From contig NC_133777.1 of NCBI RefSeq assembly GCF_003597395.2, positions 11,651,449 through 11,715,448 on the forward strand: DNA of 64,000 nt, written 5' to 3'. Positions 58,346-64,000 of the stretch are shown here, one piece after another. The stretch comes from Chelonoidis abingdonii (taxonomy: Eukaryota; Chordata; Testudines; Testudinidae). Made by a program: the position numbers and the translations under genes. Position 1 is the stretch's first letter. Every line of letters starts with the position of its first letter. Under the pieces are notes generated by a model, which had not been told where the DNA came from, made no database searches, and saw only the letters and a program-made list of their open reading frames with translations.

Positions 58346-59151
58346 CCAGCCACACAGGTGAAGATGAAGGAACAACACTCACAAGGGCAAGCTGCCATTT
58401 TGGTTGTTGTGCAGGTGGGGGTAGATGGTTCTGGCACCCGCACTGGAGTTGGGAGTGCGGGGGAAGGGAAGGTGCAAACATACTCTAGCTCAAGGGCCTG
58501 GGGCTGAGCAGGTCAAGTAAAAAGTCCTCATCATGTTCTACAGAGTGACTGTGACCAATGCATTGTTCTTGTTCTTTCCACAGGGCATGCACAGTGCTTG
58601 GCTATTTATCTGGAGTGGCTGGAGTGGCCTGGTACCTATATATCTCCTTACTGCAGCAGTGCCTGCTCCATACACATGTCCCTCTAGGCCCTCTTAACTC
58701 CACCCCGTGTTTCAGACTGGGCTCAATCAGCTTCTGTCTGCAAATCTTGTGAGTGCTGGGGTTGTGAGGTGCGGAGACACTATGCATTCTGGCATGTGTC
58801 TGGCCATGGGGGAAGGGTCTGGGAAATGCGAAGTTTGGAACAGAGCATCTGCCCTGATCCGAGCAGGGAGTGGGAAACCTGGAAGCCCTTGACAGGATAA
58901 CAACAAAGGCAGGAGTTGGTTGGGGTAGGGGTACTCAGGATGGTACCATATATGGAGAAGGAAAAAACGGAGAGAGAGAGAAATGGGATGCTTATAGGAT
59001 CGTCCAAACATCTTAGGTCTTGTCTGACTGAAACTACAGAACTATTTGAGGTTTGCCCTCACTAGATGGACCAGCCACAGGTTCAGGCAGTAAAGCTGGC
59101 AGGAAAGGGAGCTATTGTACCAGGGTCCTGGTGGAATGACGCAGAGAAAGC
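58346..59151. other. Noncoding spacer
   Basis: No gene recognised. A GA run lies near 58973-58982. Confidence 0.4.
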
Positions 59152-59398
59152 TGAGACAGGAGGAGGGAGAAGAGAAGAAGCAAAGAGGGAAAGTGGAAAA
59201 AAGGAGCAAAGGGCAGGAGGAAAGAGAGAAGAAACCTGCAGGGTGGGCATAGAAAGATAAAAATCAGGAAAGGGAAGAGGAGAGAGGGGATTGAGCAATG
59301 GAAAAGGGGAAGAGAAAACAGAGAGAGAAGGAGAGAGAGGCAAGGGGAAGAGGAAGGACTGAGGGGGAAGTGAAAGAGTATGAGGAGAGGGAGAGATT
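59152..59398 (+). repeat. Long polypurine tract
   Basis: About 250 bp of almost pure A+G on the plus strand (e.g. 'ggagggagaagagaagaagc', 'ggaagaggagagaggggatt', 'agagagagaaggagagagag'). Such tracts can adopt triplex (H-DNA) structures. The long minus-strand frame is serine/proline/leucine-rich because of this bias. Confidence 0.8.
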
Positions 59399-59680
59399 TT
59401 TATCATTGCTATTTCTACAGCACTCATGTCTTAATTGTCCAGGGTTCTTTCCTAACAGAGAGGCAGCTATAGTCCCTGCCCCGATGATCTCACATTCCAG
59501 CGGTAGCCATAGCACAAGAAGTGAGCACTACGCCAGGTGTGGAGAGATAGGGGATGGGGGTGAATGGAGAAGAGATATAAACACAAAGTCATGGGGTTAC
59601 TTGGCTGTTCCCCAATGTCCAGTTACAATCAGTGTTCCCTAAGATGTACAAACTCCACCCCCCTCACTCACCCACTAAAT
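59399..59680. other. Noncoding spacer
   Basis: Nothing recognised. Confidence 0.4.
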
Positions 59681-59797
59681 TCCCCTGCCAGGGCACAGTG
59701 CCCCCTTAGCTAGCCCACCCTACCTTTATTCATTATCCAACCACCCTCTGTATGGCAATGCAGGACTAGTCCTGGACTCCTCCCTCTTAGCAATCAG
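59681..59797 (+). repeat. Direct repeat, copy B
   Basis: Partner of copy A at 57381-57496. The reverse complement contains AATAAA next to the shared core ('gaataaaggtagggtgggct'), which would fit a long terminal repeat read on the minus strand. No retroelement gene lies between the copies. Confidence 0.85.
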
Positions 59798-60276
59798 TCC
59801 CTCTCTCTGTTACGTTCACGGCATATACACAGACAAGTTATATAAAAACATAAAATATTCTTGCTGGAAGGATGCAAAGTAATCCTCCTTTATTTCTTAG
59901 AATTCAGAACAAGCACTCCAAAACAGAGAGAGACAAAACAGGCTGCTCCCCAAAGAAGCCCAATTCACCCACTTTATGCTACGCTGGCTCTCTGCAGACG
60001 AACTGCTCTAGCAATGCCCAGATCACATTCTTCCCTACAGAGCTCCCTAGCCTGCAAGCGGGACCAGAAAACCTGTTACAATTTAAAATGACAGTTTGTA
60101 ATTTTAAACATACTTTTAGCTGGGCTAGTCTCCCCTGGGCCACACTGGAGTAATCACTGTGGCTGGTGCTATTTCTGGCTCTTAGGAGGCTGTTCTCCTC
60201 TCCACCCCCAGAGAAGTCCTTTCTCCATCTGACAGAGGATGTTAGACACGCAGCCCAGAGAAATTCATATGTGATA
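59798..60276. other. Noncoding spacer
   Basis: No gene recognised. Confidence 0.4.
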
Positions 60277-60399
60277 TAGGGTTGCCAGTTTTGGTTGGAC
60301 GTATTCCTGGAGGTTTCATCACATGACATAATCTTTAATTAAAGATTAATCTTTAATTCCTGGAAACTCCAGGATAATCCTGGAGGGTTGGCAACCCTA
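60277..60399. mobile_element. Palindromic MITE with TA target site
   Basis: The left end is TAGGGTTGCCAGTTTTGGTT and the right end is GGAGGGTTGGCAACCCTA. TA flanks both sides (60277-60278, 60398-60399). The centre 'CTTTAATTAAAG' and the following 'ATTAATCTTTAATTCCTGGA' give extra symmetry. The whole could fold into one hairpin. Confidence 0.8.
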
Positions 60400-62895
60400 A
60401 TGGATATTTAAAAGAATGTTTAGCTGTCACAATGGGAAATAGACTGTGAACAGATTTGCTAATCAGGGTCAGCCGGAGTATCTTGGAGAAGCTGAGCAGT
60501 GTCTGGGATTTCCTTTCCAAGGACTGCATTCCCAGCAGCCACAGGCTCTGAAAGAGGAACTACCCCTGCCCAGTTTTCAGGCTCCTCTTCCCTTGTTTAC
60601 ACACAATGCTGGGCTGCTCAGATAGACCCTAAGAAGGTCCTGTTGAGTCTAACCTTCACCCTTAACTAGAGACTTGGCCTGGATTCTCTCCTACTTCGGG
60701 CAGGGTGGGAGCGGGAGCTGGTTCCAACTCCCTGATTCTCACACCCTCCTGAAAGCCTGAGCTGCTTCCTAGCAGTTTCGACTTGGCTCACAGATGTCGG
60801 GGATTTAATGCACTGCACCTGTGGAGGATAGCATGCCAAGCCACTCCCTCATGCCCCTTCCAGGGTTTTGAACTGGCACATCTGCACTGCCAGAGTTCCC
60901 CTCTGACAGGAGAATTTTCTGTTGGCTTATTGCAGCCAGTTTCTCACCTTCTGGGTGGCACAAAAGCAATGGAGCTGTGTAGAAAACCTGCTCCTTAATC
61001 TCGTGGCAACAATTGATGCATCTTCCAGAAAGCTAAGGCATAAAGAAAGACAAGGTATAAAGCTGGGGGGGGGGGGCAAGGGTCGGCTCGGGGGAGTGGC
61101 TTCTGCCACTGTGTCCCTACCCTGGTAGGCTCACTTTCTGAGGGATGGAGTTTCACCAGCACCAGTGTTCGTGGACACTCAACTTTAAATTTGCACGTGT
61201 GTGCATTCGCATTGGGAGTGCCCGCGGGCTCATTCAGGCAGGGAACAGAAATGATACCATGTGATTTGTCTGACCAATCACAAACAAACAATGCTGCTGG
61301 CATTTGGAATGTTGCGTATCCTATGCTCCCAGCAAACTGTTTGCCATCAATCCACAGAGTGAAGCAAGTTAGGGGGGGAAAGTGTCCAGTGACTGTGACT
61401 AATGAAATCTGCTCATGGAGTTCCTGAAAGGTGCTGAGCACGTGCAACTCTCACTAAAGTCAGAGAGGTAAATCCGGAGGTCCTCACTCAGGCAAACTCC
61501 CAGGGGTCATCACCTCTCCGGATCAGGCCCTCGATGACTATTCCTTTCCTGATTATGGGATACGCAATTATAAACCTCAGCCATTGGCATGTAGAGAGAA
61601 AGTCTGAAGTATAGCTTTGCCAGTGGTGGCTAGAACAGTAGGCAAGAAGGCAGGGGATCCAAAGGAAGGTTTGGAATATCTTGTATAATTGTGGAAAAAC
61701 AGAACAGGTGACATTAGAGGCTGCTGGCAGGCCCATTTCAAAGAGGAAGGCTTGGAGCCATGTGAAAAGCTTGACTGAAGCTCTCTGGCCTCAGTTTGTC
61801 TCCCCCCAGCTCATAGTCCCTGTTGAGAAGGAGCCAGTATTGCCTAGTTTCCACCCGGTGAGACATGGCAGTGTCTGTTCAAGGGATTAACCAAATACTC
61901 CAGACTGTTCTGTGAACAAACCGAAGGTGAATGCTGAGCACCAGTTTGTAAGATTAAATCTCTTCTAATGCTGGTAAGTGAGAGGTTATAGGACATTTGT
62001 ATCCAGGGCGGGTTGCCTTTCACAGGGCTTACAAATACTGAGTCACATCTAGTTATGACGCCACTGTGGTAACCAAGACAGTTATTAAAGTGAGCATGAG
62101 AATCGCATGCACATCAGGCTGTGTGAAGGAGAACTTCAAAGGGGCTGACAGTCAGGGAGCCCAGCAGTAACCTTTTGCTAATTAGCTGTCTTGATTTCCC
62201 TGCAGTTTATTTTTATACATCTCAGGCTCCAAAATGCATTTACAGTAATGTCATAAAGGTTATGGTAAATAAAAAGTTTCCTGGCAGTTATTACCACCAA
62301 TCCCACAGGCCTTTCAGGAATGATGTGGCCATGGTTTGCTCAGGACAGGGAAACTGATGATACCACTATCACATCTTTGTCCTGCAAGAGGATTTGCTGA
62401 GGCTGTGGCTGGTGAGGGCAAAGAATGACTATTCCTGTCAAGTGGTAGAGCCAGTGAAGAAGATGAGAGCTTGTTAAGGGTGTGGCGAAGGCAGAGGAGG
62501 AGACATCAGGCCACAGAAGGCACAGCAGCACAAGGTGGGTGTAAAGTTGTGAGATGCAGGAGGGGGTGATCAGAGAAAGGAAAGGATGGGAAAAGATAAA
62601 CTTACTAACTATAGACTTGAGTCCTGAGAGAGAGAAAGAGAGAGCGAGCAGGAGGGAAGGGCAGGGTGATAGAAGACGACCAGTCATTACAAAGCCATGA
62701 GGAAGGACATACATAGAAGACAACACATGGGAAAGGAAGAATGTACATGGAGACTGATTTTGTGGCTCCAGGCATATGGAAGAAGCCACAGAGATGGGAG
62801 TGGGGCAAGGGAGGAGAGGCAAGAGTGACTTTTGAGGGGACAGCTCTTGGAGGAGTTTAAGGAAGAGATAATATCAGGGGTCCAGTTCTGAAGAG
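60400..62895. other. Noncoding, possible conserved stretch
   Basis: No gene recognised. A G-run lies at 61065-61074. 62165-62330 is AT-rich and not repeat-like ('ctaattagctgtcttgattt'). 62560-62660 is purine-rich. Confidence 0.4.
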
Positions 62896-63225
62896 CCTTA
62901 AGATGTGTCTACACTACAAAGTAAGTGCAGGCTCTGGCTCCGGATTGAGCTCAAGGCCCCCTTCTGTTCACAATAAATCAGCCTGACTCAGGTCGGCAAG
63001 CACTCAGGACCTGGGTCTTAGTATCTTGGGGTTGGAGTCAGAGCCTGAGTCAGAACATCCGCATAGTGCAGCATGGATGCATTAGCACGCCAGTGAGACC
63101 TGGGTCCAGCAATCCAGGGTTACAATGCAGTGTGGATGCTCACGCATAGGTTTGGAAACACTGAGTCCACAAGCCTGGGCCCCACAGCCCTGGGCTTAAT
63201 ATGAAGTGCAGACGTACCCGTAGAG
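62896..63225. repeat. MITE, 'TCTACACT' type
   Basis: The left end TTAAGATGTGTCTACACTAC is mirrored by AGTGCAGACGTACCCGTAG on the right. The interior has paired words 'gggtcttagtatcttggggt', 'cctgggtccagcaatccagg' and 'cctgggccccacagccctgg'. Noncoding. Confidence 0.65.
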
Positions 63226-63518
63226 GCACAGAGCTGATGCTGACTCTTCATACAGGAAAAGATGGAACGCCATGTGGTGGAGCCACTTGTGAAGTCAAGT
63301 CGGGATCTGAGTGTCACTACAGTGCCTAGCCACCCTGCCTCACTGTGCTAGTCTAGCTAAGCCAAGCAGTCTGGTTTTGCATCTTCTTTGAGCCACCCTT
63401 ACCCCTCGTTCTACCCACTGTTACCACTGAGATCCCAGTTCTCTCTTTACGTTCATGGACTATGACTTACGAAAGTACCAGAAGGTGGTTGGTTTGCTGT
63501 GATGTTTCTCCCATGGGC
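63226..63518. other. Noncoding spacer
   Basis: Nothing recognised. Confidence 0.4.
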
Positions 63519-63673
63519 ATAATTAAACCACACCCAATGAGCAGTGGTAGAAACTCTCCTGCCAACATCGAGCTGTGCACACCACCATTTATGCCAGTGT
63601 AACTTAGGTTTTTTTTCAACCCCCTGAGCGACATAAGTATTGCTGACGTATATGGTAGTGTAAACATGGCCTT
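63519..63673. repeat. MITE fragment related to the one at 22610
   Basis: It shares 'ccccctgagcgacataagta' and the right end 'TAGTGTAAACATGGCCTTA'. The left end is missing or decayed. Confidence 0.5.
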
Positions 63674-63778
63674 AATGTTCCCTGCTATCTGAATCTATTC
63701 CTAGAGCGTCCTCTGAGATACAGCATTAACTGGTGCGGGGCCAAACCCCAGGCCAGAAGTTTAAAGACATGGACTTTG

Positions 63779-63863
63779 ACCTCATTTATACCAGTGTAAC
63801 TCCTTTGACTTCAGTGCAGTTATTCCTGATTTACACTGAGTGACAGCTGCTGCTTCAGGCCCT
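63779..63863. repeat. Palindromic dispersed repeat fragment
   Basis: 'TTATACCAGTGTAACTCCTT' is mirrored by 'CCTGATTTACACTGAGTGAC'. Same family as 56907-57008. Confidence 0.6.
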
Positions 63864-64000
63864 TTGTCTTTGAGATATGTCTTGTGAGTAATGACTAATA
63901 GTCATGGGCATGGCACTTAGCTGGTGGAACTGACAACCAGTGACCTGGGATCAAATGACTAAGGCCCACAGTTTAAAAAAACAGTGCACAGAAATGTGCA

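Noticed and set aside
59083..59427. 114-residue serine/proline/leucine-rich minus-strand frame
   Set aside because: It is the complement of a polypurine tract and reflects low complexity.

Overview
The window looks like a piece of a vertebrate genome, most likely a turtle. I base this on the kinds of interspersed repeats: CR1 LINE 3' ends, tRNA-derived SINEs with a MIR-like body, and many foldback DNA transposons carrying the 'TCTACACT' motif. There are also hAT elements with CAG...CTG ends and 8-bp target duplications. A crocodilian is the main alternative. Nothing suggests a prokaryote, and there are no operons, CRISPR arrays or plasmid features.

There is one intact protein gene, ELFN1, on the minus strand (5447-7837). 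It encodes a single-pass synaptic adhesion protein of 796 residues with leucine-rich repeats and a fibronectin III domain. The coding part is one uninterrupted exon with splice acceptor candidates directly before the ATG. Its 3' UTR runs toward lower coordinates to a possible AATAAA at 4401-4406. Positions 1-4400 are downstream flank.

The remaining ~56 kb (7838-64000) is upstream of the ELFN1 coding exon. It shows no other credible coding exon and is best read as long 5' intron and/or upstream intergenic DNA, crowded with repeats. Landmarks in order are: a possible LTR holding a TA-flanked MITE (15.5-16.3 kb); a hAT MITE (16.3 kb); foldback elements (17, 19.6 and 21.8-22.8 kb); a SINE split by a MITE (28.1 kb); a 1.66-kb hAT element holding a ~1-kb, ~50-bp-unit minisatellite (29.2-30.9 kb); and a SINE split by a CR1 (30.9-31.4 kb). 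Further on are a SINE/CR1 pair (32.7-33.6 kb), a hAT MITE with an eight-copy 31-bp array (34.3 kb), an RTE-like LINE relic cut by a small MITE (37.0-37.5 kb), a GT-rich minisatellite (42.6-43.3 kb), another CR1 (46.1 kb), and a foldback hAT MITE with perfect 8-bp target duplications (50.5 kb). The last large element is a 3.37-kb hAT transposon with a dead transposase gene and perfect 8-bp target duplications (53.2-56.6 kb).

The most useful observations are the nested insertions, which give relative ages, and the tandem arrays that arose inside MITEs. I found no convincing previously undescribed functional system. A few AT-rich, non-repeat stretches are listed as candidate conserved regulatory DNA on weak evidence. 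Element names, the species call and family assignments come from pattern recognition without any database search.
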